64,000 nucleotides of DNA from Actinomycetes bacterium. Its GTDB lineage: Bacteria > Actinomycetota > Coriobacteriia > Anaerosomatales > Anaerosomataceae. This document shows positions 19,235-27,043 of the stretch, in pieces. The position numbers and the translations under genes are program-made. The DNA lies in assembly GCA_022839745.1 (NCBI GenBank), contig JALHJB010000001.1:1-64000 (forward strand). The letters are read 5' to 3'. The notes below the pieces were generated by a model. It saw only the letters and a program-made list of their open reading frames with translations, did no database searches and had not been told where the DNA came from. Position 1 is the first letter of the stretch. The number at the start of each line of letters is the position of its first letter.

Positions 19235-20140
19235 ATGCGCACGCAGAAGCGACTCACCGAAGCATATGAGAACGCGCGGGTCGTCCCGTTCACGGACGAC
19301 TCGAACTTCGTGTTCATCAGCGACTGCCACCGGGGCATCGGAAGTCTGGCCGACGAATTCACCCGCAACGAGAACTCGTACGTGCACGCGCTCAACCACT
19401 ACTACGCCAACGGCTTCACGTATGTGGAGGTGGGCGACGGTGACGAGCTGTGGGAGCACCCGCACTTCAAGCACATCAAAGACGCGCATTACGATTCGTT
19501 CGACGCGCTCAAACGGTTCAACCTGGACGACAGGTTCATCCTCATATGGGGGAACCACAACAACTTCCTTCGTGACCCTGAGTACGTGCGCGAGAACCTG
19601 CATGTGTACCGGGACGAGTACGCTGGCACCACCCATGACTTCCTGCCGGGGATCGAGCCGTGCGAGGCGCTCGTCCTGCGCCATGAGGTGACCGGCCAGG
19701 AGATCGTAGTGCTCCACGGTCATCAAGGCGACTTCGCGAACGATCAGGCCTGGTGGCCCACGATGCTGGGGCTGCGGTACTTCTGGAGGCACGTCCACGC
19801 GGTGGGCGGCCGGAATCCCGCGAGTCCGGCGAAGAACGCGTACAAGAGGCACAAGATCGAGCGTCACTACACGAAGTGGATCCAACTGCACAAGCGGGCG
19901 CTCATCTGCGGCCACACGCATCGGTTCAAGTTCCCCCGGAAGGGGGAGCAGCCGTACTTCAACGCCGGTTCATGCGTGTACCCTACAAAGCTCACGGCCA
20001 TCGAGCTGACCCAGGGCACGATCGCGCTTGTGCGCTGGCGCGTGGTCGCCGATGCCCGGGGGTCGCTCCGGGTCGCCCGTGAGGTGCTCGGCGGCCCGGG
20101 TCCCATCGCAGGCTTCGATACGAGAGAGCCGCATGCATGA
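19235..20140 (+). CDS. Calcineurin-like metallophosphoesterase
   Basis: 301 aa. The five metal-binding blocks are visible: S-D-C-H-R-G near residue 28, G-D-G-D-E-L-W, G-N-H-N, H-G-H-Q-G-D and G-H-T-H-R. The extra D-E-L-W wording and the W-I-Q-L-H-K-R-A stretch before G-H-T-H resemble UDP-2,3-diacylglucosamine hydrolase-like or uncharacterised phosphoesterases; the substrate is not evident. ATG 19235 is favoured by GGGGTGA upstream and by the conserved start; the longer frame from 19172 lies in the promoter region. It is 63 bases before the radical-SAM pair and could be co-transcribed. Confidence 0.8.
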   Translation: MRTQKRLTEAYENARVVPFTDDSNFVFISDCHRGIGSLADEFTRNENSYVHALNHYYANGFTYVEVGDGDELWEHPHFKHIKDAHYDSFDALKRFNLDDRFILIWGNHNNFLRDPEYVRENLHVYRDEYAGTTHDFLPGIEPCEALVLRHEVTGQEIVVLHGHQGDFANDQAWWPTMLGLRYFWRHVHAVGGRNPASPAKNAYKRHKIERHYTKWIQLHKRALICGHTHRFKFPRKGEQPYFNAGSCVYPTKLTAIELTQGTIALVRWRVVADARGSLRVAREVLGGPGPIAGFDTREPHA

Positions 20141-20203
20141 GCGTCTGTGCTAGGGTCGACTGATGGCGCACTGTGGCCCGTCGAGCTCGCGGGGAGATGA
20201 GTG

Positions 20204-20959
20204 ATGATCGATTTCCACCCGATACCTGTGGGAACCGGCACAGCGTGTGGATGTGTGCGCTGCGGTTCCGCTCCTGAGGTGTCGTACGCATCGGTCGCCG
20301 CGGTAGAGGCGCACCTCGCCGGGGTGCGCGCGATGGCCGGCGGCACACGGGGGGAGACTGCGGCCGGGTCCGCGTACGGGGTGGCGCTTACCGGCCCCGA
20401 ACCGTTCGCCCATCCGGAACTCCCGGCTCTCGTGGCTGCGTGCCGGCGTGCCGGCTTCTCGCGCATCGCTATGGAGACCAATGGAGCAGCGCTTGTCGCG
20501 CACGGCAACGCCGCAGGTGTCCTCCATGCGGGCGTGCGCCACCTGTGGGTACGCGTGCTGGGAGCCGACGACGCCACGCACGACGGCCTCACGGGTCGCC
20601 CGGGGCACGGGGCCGCGTCGAGGGCGGGAGTGGCGGCGTACAGCGAGGCTGCTGCGATGATGGGGGCGACGGTGGCCATCACGGCGGTGGTACCGGTGTG
20701 CCGGCACACCCTCGGCGAGCTGCCTGCGATCGTGGCCTCCTGCGCCCAGCGAGGCTTCGACGCGGTGCGTCTTGAGTCGGCCGGGCCCGTGCCTTCGCAG
20801 GCGGCCGCGGTCATCGCGGCGGCGTGCGACACGGGCATGGTGAACCGCATCTGGGTGTCGACAGACGGCACGCTCCCGCTGCCGGAGACGCATGGCCTGC
20901 ATGGAGCGCCCGACGGGGCCCCGGTGGCCTCCGGACCCCGGGAGGGCGACGCACGATGA
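20204..20959 (+). CDS. Degenerate radical-SAM-like protein lacking the CxxxCxxC motif
   Basis: 251 aa. The core G-V-A-L-T-G-P-E-P-F-A-H-P-E-L followed by G-F-S-R-I-A-M-E-T-N-G-A-A-L is the radical-SAM GGEP strand and the E-T-N-G strand. Where the cluster motif is expected there is only A-C-G-C-V-R-C (C-x-C-x2-C, residues 13-18). So the fold is present but the standard iron-sulfur ligand spacing is not. ATG 20204 sits 7 bases after GGGGAG; GTG 20201 is the alternative. The gene overlaps the next by 4 bases (ATGA), suggesting a heteromeric partner of the true radical-SAM enzyme that follows. Function unknown. Confidence 0.6.
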   Translation: MIDFHPIPVGTGTACGCVRCGSAPEVSYASVAAVEAHLAGVRAMAGGTRGETAAGSAYGVALTGPEPFAHPELPALVAACRRAGFSRIAMETNGAALVAHGNAAGVLHAGVRHLWVRVLGADDATHDGLTGRPGHGAASRAGVAAYSEAAAMMGATVAITAVVPVCRHTLGELPAIVASCAQRGFDAVRLESAGPVPSQAAAVIAAACDTGMVNRIWVSTDGTLPLPETHGLHGAPDGAPVASGPREGDAR

Positions 20960-22233
20960 CCGCTCCCCTGAAGGTGGCGCTGCTCGCCCTCAACTCGCCT
21001 GGCTACCAGTCGCTTGCGCTCGGCTATCTCCGGGCGTACGCCCAGGCCGATGACCGGCTCAAGGGGCGCGTCGGCTTCCAGAGCCTCGATCTCACCACCG
21101 ACGATGATCCGTGGTGGGTCGCGTACCGCATCATCGCGCTTGAGCCCGATGTCCTGGCGGCGTCGGTGTTCTGCTGGAACGCGCGGGCCGTCTACGACAT
21201 CTGTCGCATCGTGAAGCAGGCGCTGCCGGATGTGCGCATCGTCCTTGGTGGGCCCGAGGTGGGACCCATCGCGGCCAACGTGCTGCTCGCGCATCCGGAG
21301 GTGGACGCCGTGGTGCGTGGCGAGGGAGAGGCGGCCTTCGCCGATGTGATCGACCTGGCGCGACGTGGCAAGCCCTTCGCCCGCGCCGACGGGGTGACCG
21401 CACGTGATGCTGCAGGTGCTCCCGTGGCGGCCCCCGACCGCGCGCTTATCGCCGACCTGGACACGATACCTTCACCCTACATCACGGGCGTGCTCGAGCC
21501 CCGCGAGGGCAGTGCGTACGTGGAGACGTTCCGTGGTTGCCCGCACGACTGCGCCTACTGCTTCGAGGGCAAGGGCTACGGGCGTATCCGCTCCTTCAGC
21601 CGCGGGCGCGTCGAGGCGGAGATCGCGCTTCTCGCCGGCGAGCGGGGAGTGCGGCAGTTCTCGTTCATCGACTCGGTGTTCAACCTCACGCCCGACCGCC
21701 TGCAGTGGCTCTCGGACACCCTCGCACCGTATGCGGCCCGCGGCCTTATGCTCCACACCGTCGAGGTGGATATCGAGCGCGTGGACGACGAGGCCGCCGC
21801 TCTGCTGCGGCGCGCCGGCGTGGTCTCCGTTGAGACGGGGCCGCAAAGCATCGGGACAGACGCCCTGGCCACCTGCCGGCGCGCGTTCAACGCGGAGCGC
21901 TTTGCCGCGGGAGTGGCGGCGCTCAAGCGGCAGGGCATCCTGGTCGAAACCGACCTTATCGCGGGCCTGCCGGGCGATACCGCCGAGGACTTCCTCCGGG
22001 GCGTGGCGTTCTGTCTCTCGCTCGATCCCGGCAAGATCCAGACCTCCACGCTGCACGTGCTTCCCGGCACCGACCTGTACCTCCGCGCCGCCGAGCTGGG
22101 CCTGCGGTTCGATCCGGAGCCGCCGCATGAGATCGTCGCCACGCGCGACATCGGTTTCGCCGACCTGCGCAGGCTTGAAGCCCGCTCGATCCACATCGCC
22201 CGCCTGTACGCCGCCAGGATCGAAGGAGACTGA
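20956..22233 (+). CDS. B12-binding-domain radical SAM protein
   Basis: 425 aa. The N-terminal B12-binding-type Rossmann domain spans about residues 5-150 (V-A-L-L-A-L-N-S-P-G-Y, V-L-G-G-P-E-V, V-V-R-G-E-G-E). The radical-SAM core has Cys195, Cys199 and Cys202 in R-G-C-P-H-D-C-A-Y-C-F-E. Class B radical-SAM enzymes use SAM and often cobalamin for methyl transfer or rearrangement. ATG 20956 is preceded by GGAGGG. It is coupled to the degenerate radical-SAM gene and one base from the aminotransferase, so the three probably act in one pathway. The substrate is unknown. Confidence 0.85.
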   Translation: MTAPLKVALLALNSPGYQSLALGYLRAYAQADDRLKGRVGFQSLDLTTDDDPWWVAYRIIALEPDVLAASVFCWNARAVYDICRIVKQALPDVRIVLGGPEVGPIAANVLLAHPEVDAVVRGEGEAAFADVIDLARRGKPFARADGVTARDAAGAPVAAPDRALIADLDTIPSPYITGVLEPREGSAYVETFRGCPHDCAYCFEGKGYGRIRSFSRGRVEAEIALLAGERGVRQFSFIDSVFNLTPDRLQWLSDTLAPYAARGLMLHTVEVDIERVDDEAAALLRRAGVVSVETGPQSIGTDALATCRRAFNAERFAAGVAALKRQGILVETDLIAGLPGDTAEDFLRGVAFCLSLDPGKIQTSTLHVLPGTDLYLRAAELGLRFDPEPPHEIVATRDIGFADLRRLEARSIHIARLYAARIEGD

Positions 22234-22234
22234 C

Positions 22235-23392
22235 ATGTCCGACGTCTCGAAGCGCGCGGAGTCGATCCGCCCGTTCATCGTGATGGATGTGGTCGCACGC
22301 GCACGCGAGCTCGAAGCGTCCGGTCGTGACATCGTGCATCTGGAGATCGGCGATCCCGACTTGACAACGCCCGAGGTGATCGTGAAGGCCGCCGAGGCCG
22401 CCATGGACGCGGGCGAGACCGGCTACACGCCGTCCCTCGGCCTACCGGACCTTCGTGATGCGGTTGCGTACCGGGCTCGTGATGACTACGGCGTGGACAT
22501 CGACCCCGGCTCGGTGATCGTCACGCAGGGGACCTCGCCGGCGATGCTGCTGCTGTTCGGCTCATTGCTCGATCCGGGCGACGAGGTCATCATGCCTGAC
22601 CCGTGCTACCCGGCGTATCCCAACTACGTGAACTTCCTCGGCGGGGCGCCGGTGCCGGTGCGTGTACGCGCCGAGGACGGCTTCAGGTATCGCATCGACG
22701 AGGTCGAGCGTGCGATCACGCCGCGCACGAAGGCGATCATGTGCAACTCGCCGTCCAACCCCACCGGCGGCGTGCTCGGCCCGGACGACCTTGCGCATCT
22801 CGCGCGTCTGGCCGAGGAGCGCGGCATCTGGCTCGCGAGCGACGAGATCTACCACGGGCTGCAGTTCGAGGGGCGCGCGCACAGCGCGCTCGAGTTCACC
22901 GACCGCGCGTTCGTGCTCAACGGGTTCTCAAAGGCGTACGCGATGACCGGGTGGCGCCTCGGCTACATGATCGCGCCGCCGCAGTTCGTGCGTCCCGCCG
23001 AGAAGATCCAGCAGAACTTCTTCCTTTGTGCCAGCAACTTCGTGCAGGTGGCGGGCACCGCCGCACTGCTGCGCGCGCAGGACGACGTGGCGCGGATGCG
23101 TGAGGTGTATGACGAACGCCGCCGGTACCTTGTGCCCGCGCTCCGTTCGATCGGCCTCACGGTCGCCACCGAGCCCCTCGGCGCCTTCTACGTGTTCGCC
23201 GGGGCTACGCACTGGGGTGCTGACTCGGTTCATCTCGCGTCGCGTCTGCTCGAGGAAGCGGGGGTCGCGGTGGCCCCCGGCAGGGACTTCGGCCCCGGTG
23301 GCGAAGGGTTCCTCCGGTTCAGTTACGCGACCTCTCTGGAGCGGCTGCACGAGGGTGTAGCGCGGCTCGCGGAGTGGGCGGGCGCACGGTGA
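22235..23392 (+). CDS. PLP-dependent aminotransferase, class I/II
   Basis: 385 aa, fold type I. Motifs: I-E-I-G-D-P-D near the N-terminus, C-N-S-P-S-N-P-T-G-G, A-S-D-E-I-Y, and the PLP lysine Lys233 in G-F-S-K-A-Y-A-M-T-G-W-R-L-G-Y, followed by the carboxylate-binding Arg in F-L-R-F-S-Y. It resembles AspC/LL-DAP-type aminotransferases; the substrate cannot be set from sequence. ATG 22235 has AAGGAG 6 bases upstream and starts 2 bases after the radical-SAM stop. A much longer open frame upstream is only a shadow of that gene. Confidence 0.92.
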   Translation: MSDVSKRAESIRPFIVMDVVARARELEASGRDIVHLEIGDPDLTTPEVIVKAAEAAMDAGETGYTPSLGLPDLRDAVAYRARDDYGVDIDPGSVIVTQGTSPAMLLLFGSLLDPGDEVIMPDPCYPAYPNYVNFLGGAPVPVRVRAEDGFRYRIDEVERAITPRTKAIMCNSPSNPTGGVLGPDDLAHLARLAEERGIWLASDEIYHGLQFEGRAHSALEFTDRAFVLNGFSKAYAMTGWRLGYMIAPPQFVRPAEKIQQNFFLCASNFVQVAGTAALLRAQDDVARMREVYDERRRYLVPALRSIGLTVATEPLGAFYVFAGATHWGADSVHLASRLLEEAGVAVAPGRDFGPGGEGFLRFSYATSLERLHEGVARLAEWAGAR

Positions 23393-23455
23393 GATGTGCC
23401 GTCCACCGATTGTGGGTGTAGTATCTGTCACGTGCTGCCGATGAATGACCTGTGC

Positions 23456-23475
23456 GGTACAGTGCTTGCTGTACC
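23456..23475. promoter_or_regulatory. Inverted repeat upstream of the PHP gene
   Basis: GGTACAG, six bases, CTGTACC: a perfect 7-bp inverted repeat 35 bases before the chosen start. It could be an operator or a leader hairpin; no cognate regulator is identified. Confidence 0.4.
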
Positions 23476-23509
23476 TTCGGGGCCGACCACCAACAGATTC
23501 GGGGACAGT

Positions 23510-24256
23510 GTGAGCGCAGACGTTTGGAGCAAGGCTGATCTTCATATCCATTCCACGCATAGCGACGGACTCGCCACCATCCCCGAGATCATGGAGTACG
23601 TTGCCGCCAAGACCGATCTCAAGGTCATCGCGATCACCGATCACAACACCATAGAAGGCGCGCTCTTCGCCAAGGATCTGGAGGACGTCTACGGCCTCGA
23701 GGTCGTTGTGGGCGAGGAGATGTCCACCACCGAAGGGCACGTGCTCGGCCTCTTCCTCACCGAGGAGATCCCCGCTGGCCTCACCCCCCTGGAGACCGTG
23801 CGGCGCATCACCGAACAGGGCGGCATCGCGATCATCCCGCACCCCTTCTCGGCACGCGGCGTGTTCGGCCCATTCGGCCGCAGCCGGCTTGCCGATGCCG
23901 CGCGCGACCTCGCGTTCCACGCGCTTGAGGTCTACAACTCCGTGCCGTACCTGATCTGGGCCAACCGGGTGGCCGCCAAGATGTTCAGCGGCGGGCTCGG
24001 TGTGGCGGCTGTGGGCGGCTCCGACGCACACGTGCTGCGTGGCGTCGGGAAGGGCTACACGGTCTTCCGCGGCACCACCGCCGAGGACCTTCGTCGCAGC
24101 ATCGACGCTCTTGAGACGCATGCCGAGGCTGACCGGGGCGGTCTGGCGCTCGCATTCCGCTACATGCGCAGCATCCCGCAGATCAGGCGGCGTCAGGCGT
24201 TCAACCAGGAGCGCTGCAAGGTCTCGCGTCGGAGCATGGCCGCCGAGCGCGCCTGA
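23510..24256 (+). CDS. PHP-domain metal-dependent phosphoesterase
   Basis: 248 aa. Metal ligands typical of the PHP fold are in order: D-L-H-I-H-S-T-H-S-D-G near residue 9, I-T-D-H-N-T, G-E-E-M-S-T, I-P-H-P-F and G-G-S-D-A-H. Relatives hydrolyse histidinol-phosphate-like or nucleotide 3'-phosphates; the target here is unknown. GTG 23510 is chosen because GGGGA lies just upstream and the PHP core follows at once; an in-frame ATG at 23441 would add about 23 residues. It converges on the next minus-strand gene. Confidence 0.8.
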   Translation: MSADVWSKADLHIHSTHSDGLATIPEIMEYVAAKTDLKVIAITDHNTIEGALFAKDLEDVYGLEVVVGEEMSTTEGHVLGLFLTEEIPAGLTPLETVRRITEQGGIAIIPHPFSARGVFGPFGRSRLADAARDLAFHALEVYNSVPYLIWANRVAAKMFSGGLGVAAVGGSDAHVLRGVGKGYTVFRGTTAEDLRRSIDALETHAEADRGGLALAFRYMRSIPQIRRRQAFNQERCKVSRRSMAAERA

Positions 24257-24324
24257 TCCGGCTTCAGACGTCGCCGGGTGCGTTGCCCACGGGGGAGCCC
24301 GTCCGTGACCCCCGGGTGTGGTTT

Positions 24325-25554
24325 CTAGCGCCCCTGTGTGTCGTCGAGCGCGGCTGAGGCGACGGCCCCAACGGCTGCCGCGAGCGCGTCGTCGTCACCC
24401 CATGGCCCAAGCGTGACCGTTGTGACCGCCGTCGGCACTCGTGCGTATGACACCGCGCGTTCGAGGTCGAGCCGCGTCTCGAGCGTGGGGAGCACAGTCG
24501 TCGCGGGGATGGTGATGATCCGCCGACACCCGAGCACCGCGAGATGTCGCACGGTCTCGGTCACATCCGGCGTCTGCCATTCGAGCCGCGCGACCTTCAC
24601 ATGCTCGCTGGACAGGCCCGCCTCGACGAGCAGCATCCGCACCCGCTGGATGAAGTAGTTCTCCGTCTGCTCGGAAGCGGCGTATCGGCGCACCCATGCC
24701 TCAGGCGAGCCCGGACATACCAGCGCGACACCCACGTTTGCGTATGGTGTGTGTTCTACATGTGCGAGGACACGTTCGGCCAGCCGGCGCGCGAGCTGAC
24801 GGTCGTTCCAGATGGACGAGGCGACGCGGACCTGCGTCGCCAGATCGTGCTTAGCGGTGTCCGAGGCGAGCGCGAGGGCGTGTTCGGCCGCTGCCGATTC
24901 GGGCGACCCGAGGATCACGACAGCGATGCGCGTCGCGCCGGCATCCGCCTGCTCGATGATGGCACGGCGCAGGTCGTCGGGGTACTGACAGGTGGCCAGC
25001 GTGATCTGTGGGCGCGCGAGGGGCTCCCAGAGCTCGGCTATCTTCTGCGCGAGCGCGGCTGCCGCGGCGACACCCGGCGCTGTTCCGCCAACGGCCCGGT
25101 AGCGGGTCTTCTCGGTGAGGAATACGAACGGCACCGCGCTGAGCGGCAGCTCGATCGCTGCAGTGTCGGCCAGCAGGTTCTGCCGGTGCGCTACCGCCCT
25201 CGGGTCATACCGGCGGGGCTCCGCGCATCCCAGGAGCACAACGCCGGTCACGCCGGGCGTGGGGGGTCGCGTGGCCGTTGCTCGGCGTCTGAGCGCCGCT
25301 AGGTGCGGCACTCCCGCGGCCGCCACCGTGTACCCGCCAACGATGCCCACGACCACGAACAGGATGGAGGCGGCGATCGCGAGGGGCGTTGAGTAGATCT
25401 GGGCTATCGTGCCAAGGGTGTAAAGCGCGCCGAGGAAACCGCCGATACCCACAAGTACGGCGACCGTAGAGTGCGGCCGGGCGAGCACCATCGCTCCAAC
25501 GATGCAGGCACCGAAGAGGAGGCTGCCTGCGAGAAGGGCGAGCCAGTAGACCAC
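24325..25554 (-). CDS. Membrane-anchored ferrochelatase-like protein
   Basis: 409 aa. The first 85 residues hold three hydrophobic helices. The soluble part looks like a ferrochelatase: G-V-V-L-L-G-C-A-E-P start, Y-R-A-V-G-G-T-A-P with a following A-L-A-Q-K repeat region, and a C-terminal L-E-T-R-L-D-L-E block that lines up with the M-E-T-L-W-D-L-D of the true HemH at 57357. The catalytic His block (A-H-S-L-P in HemH) reads V-C-P-G-S-P here, so the key His is missing. Inference: a non-catalytic or altered chelatase-fold protein at the membrane. GTG 25554 follows AGGAGG by 4 bases; ATG 25572 is the alternative. It is divergent from trxA. Confidence 0.5.
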   Translation of the reverse strand: MVYWLALLAGSLLFGACIVGAMVLARPHSTVAVLVGIGGFLGALYTLGTIAQIYSTPLAIAASILFVVVGIVGGYTVAAAGVPHLAALRRRATATRPPTPGVTGVVLLGCAEPRRYDPRAVAHRQNLLADTAAIELPLSAVPFVFLTEKTRYRAVGGTAPGVAAAAALAQKIAELWEPLARPQITLATCQYPDDLRRAIIEQADAGATRIAVVILGSPESAAAEHALALASDTAKHDLATQVRVASSIWNDRQLARRLAERVLAHVEHTPYANVGVALVCPGSPEAWVRRYAASEQTENYFIQRVRMLLVEAGLSSEHVKVARLEWQTPDVTETVRHLAVLGCRRIITIPATTVLPTLETRLDLERAVSYARVPTAVTTVTLGPWGDDDALAAAVGAVASAALDDTQGR

Positions 25555-25613
25555 CGATCCTCCTTGCGTCATCACAGACGATAGTGGAAGTGGGTGGCGT
25601 CCGCCACAGGCTA

Positions 25614-25641
25614 TTGACATAGATACCCCATGGGGTATACT
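25614..25641 (+). promoter_or_regulatory. trxA promoter with CsoR-type operator
   Basis: TTGACA (25614-25619), a 16-bp spacer and TATACT (25636-25641). The 16-bp palindrome ATACCCCATGGGGTAT (25623-25638) fills the spacer and runs into the -10. It matches the ATACCCC/GGGGTAT operator type of CsoR/CstR repressors, and bound repressor would block RNA polymerase. Confidence 0.8.
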
Positions 25642-25679
25642 TATACCTGTCAGATGTCACCCAAGAGGAGGAGATCCCC

Positions 25680-26003
25680 TTGAGCAACGCAGTGCGTGAG
25701 ATCAGTGAGGCGCAGTTCCAGGCAGAGGTCCTCGAGGCTGGAAAGCCTGTCATCGTCGACTTCTGGGCACCGTGGTGCGGCCCGTGCCGTATGGTGGCTC
25801 CGGAGCTTGAGAAGCTCGCAGGTCGTGTTGGCGATTCGGTCGAGTTCGTGAAGGTGAACGTCGATGAAGCGCGTGACGTGGCCATGCGGTACGGGATCAT
25901 GAGCATCCCCACCATCGCCAAGTTCGAAGGTGGTAGTCTGGTCACACAGGTGGTGGGGGCACGCGGCGCCGATGCCCTCGGCCGGGAGTTCGGGCTGGTC
26001 TAG
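25680..26003 (+). CDS. trxA: Thioredoxin
   Basis: 107 aa, standard thioredoxin length. Redox motif W-A-P-W-C-G-P-C-R-M, the cis-proline segment S-I-P-T-I and the C-terminal F-x-x-G are present. TTG 25680 is chosen because AGGAGGAG lies 6-7 bases upstream and it gives the family start. The promoter carries a CsoR/CstR-type operator, which suggests induction by copper or reactive sulfur species and not a purely housekeeping role. An FmdB-type gene follows 3 bases later. Confidence 0.95.
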   Translation: MSNAVREISEAQFQAEVLEAGKPVIVDFWAPWCGPCRMVAPELEKLAGRVGDSVEFVKVNVDEARDVAMRYGIMSIPTIAKFEGGSLVTQVVGARGADALGREFGLV

Positions 26004-26006
26004 GAC

Positions 26007-26201
26007 ATGCCAACGTACGAACTGCACTGCAAGGAGTGTGGCCACCGGTTCGACAGGTTCCTGATGCGGTTGCTGAGGGAGTCGGACCGGGTATGTCCCG
26101 AGTGTGGCTCCACGAACGTCGAAGCCGGTGTCGGTGGCGGATTCGCCGCGCGACCTGTGAGTACGAGCACCGGTTGCGTGCCCCGCGGGGGATTCGGCTG
26201 A
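26007..26201 (+). CDS. FmdB-family zinc-ribbon protein
   Basis: 64 aa. The start M-P-T-Y-E-L-H-C-K-E-C-G-H-R-F and the second knuckle C-P-E-C-G-S form the four-cysteine putative regulatory zinc ribbon (FmdB/CxxC_CxxC_SSSS family). The Gly/Ser-rich tail is typical. Function unknown. It lies 3 bases after trxA, in the same transcript. Confidence 0.85.
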   Translation: MPTYELHCKECGHRFDRFLMRLLRESDRVCPECGSTNVEAGVGGGFAARPVSTSTGCVPRGGFG

Positions 26202-26234
26202 GGCTAGCCACAGGGCCCGTGTGGCCCGTCCGGC

Positions 26235-26597
26235 ATGGTGGTGGTCATGGATCTGACATACCGACGGGAAGGTCGCAAGACATTCCCCCAGATGGTCGAG
26301 GCCGTCGAGCGCGCAGTGCGCTCGCACGGCTTCGACGTCGTCAGACGACACGATCTGCAGGCCGCGCTCCAGGCCAAGGGGTTCCGCATCCAACCGCTCG
26401 TGATCCTGGACGTTGCGATGCCTGGCGGCTTCTACGATGTCTGTAAGATGCACATCTACGCCGATGGCGACGTGGTGTGGGTGAGCGCGGTGCGGCCCAT
26501 CTCGATCTGGAACGAAGACGACGAGGTGGGCGAGGGCGAGATCGGGGATCTCGACCGCTCGGTGGCGCAGCTCATAGACGCCGCCTGCGCCCTCTGA
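26235..26597 (+). CDS. DUF302-family protein
   Basis: 120 aa. The pattern of an early amphipathic helix, the A-L-Q-A-K-G-F-R segment, P-L-V-I-L-D-V-A-M-P and then V-x-V-S-A-V-R-P-I fits DUF302 (PF03625), a small alpha-beta family often found near thiol/sulfur or metal genes. Function unknown. An in-frame ATG at 26247 with GGTGG upstream is an equally good start. It lies 33 bases after the zinc-ribbon gene and converges on the CsoR-type gene. Confidence 0.65.
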   Translation: MVVVMDLTYRREGRKTFPQMVEAVERAVRSHGFDVVRRHDLQAALQAKGFRIQPLVILDVAMPGGFYDVCKMHIYADGDVVWVSAVRPISIWNEDDEVGEGEIGDLDRSVAQLIDAACAL

Positions 26598-26643
26598 TGC
26601 GCGGTTCGCTGGACGGGTCCGGCACCTGAAGCGCGGGCGGTCC

Positions 26644-26946
26644 CTACTGCACGCAGCTCGAGTACTTCAGGAATACCTTGATGGCCTCATCGATGAGCTC
26701 ATCGCGGTCGGTCACGGAGTCATCGACCAGGCAGGTCTTCATCGAGTAGCCGATGATGTGGAGCCCGACTTGGTTGAGCGCCGACTTCGCCGCCATGATC
26801 TGCGTGAGCACCGCATCGCAGTCTTTGCCCGACTCGATCATGGTCTGGAGTCCCCGGATCTGACCCTCGAGCCGTTTCAGCCGATTGACGATCTTACGTC
26901 GCTCTTCCTCGGTCGGGATACTCGCGATACGTGTGGTGGTGTTCAT
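26644..26946 (-). CDS. CsoR/CstR-family repressor with a Cys-Ser-Cys sensing site
   Basis: 100 aa, all-helical DUF156/CsoR family (R-L-K-R-L-E-G-Q-I-R-G-L core). Copper CsoR uses Cys, His (+25) and Cys (+29). Here the matching residues are Cys43, Ser68 and Cys72, so the copper-binding His is absent; the two-cysteine form is that of the persulfide sensor CstR. An extra Cys98 is near the C-terminus. ATG 26946 lies 7 bases after AAGGAG; ATG 26949 is directly upstream. It is divergent from the cation efflux gene, and three matching operators are found at 25623, 27008 and 33961. Inference: represses trxA, the efflux gene and ccdA, probably in response to persulfide, less likely copper. Confidence 0.85.
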   Translation of the reverse strand: MNTTTRIASIPTEEERRKIVNRLKRLEGQIRGLQTMIESGKDCDAVLTQIMAAKSALNQVGLHIIGYSMKTCLVDDSVTDRDELIDEAIKVFLKYSSCVQ

Positions 26947-26999
26947 CATCACGCTCCTTGCGCGAACGCGGGGCAGGCGTAAAATCGTATGAATGTCCA

Positions 27000-27027
27000 T
27001 GGACAATATACCCCTAGGGGGTATCTC
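27000..27027 (+). promoter_or_regulatory. Cation-efflux promoter with CsoR-type operator
   Basis: TGGACA (27000-27005), a 16-bp spacer and TATCTC (27022-27027). The operator ATACCCC-TAG-GGGGTAT (27008-27024) covers the spacer and -10. The same site lies in the 97-base divergent region and may also control the repressor gene. The predicted leader is only about 10 bases. Confidence 0.7.
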
Positions 27028-27043
27028 CGGCAAGGGGAGTCGA

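Noticed and set aside
19622..19640. TGGCACC near 19625 as a sigma-54 -24 element
   Set aside because: No TTGC at the right distance and inside a coding region.
24288..24318. CGGGGG / CCCCCG repeat between the convergent PHP and ferrochelatase-like genes as a terminator
   Set aside because: Only six clean pairs and no T-run; too weak to call.
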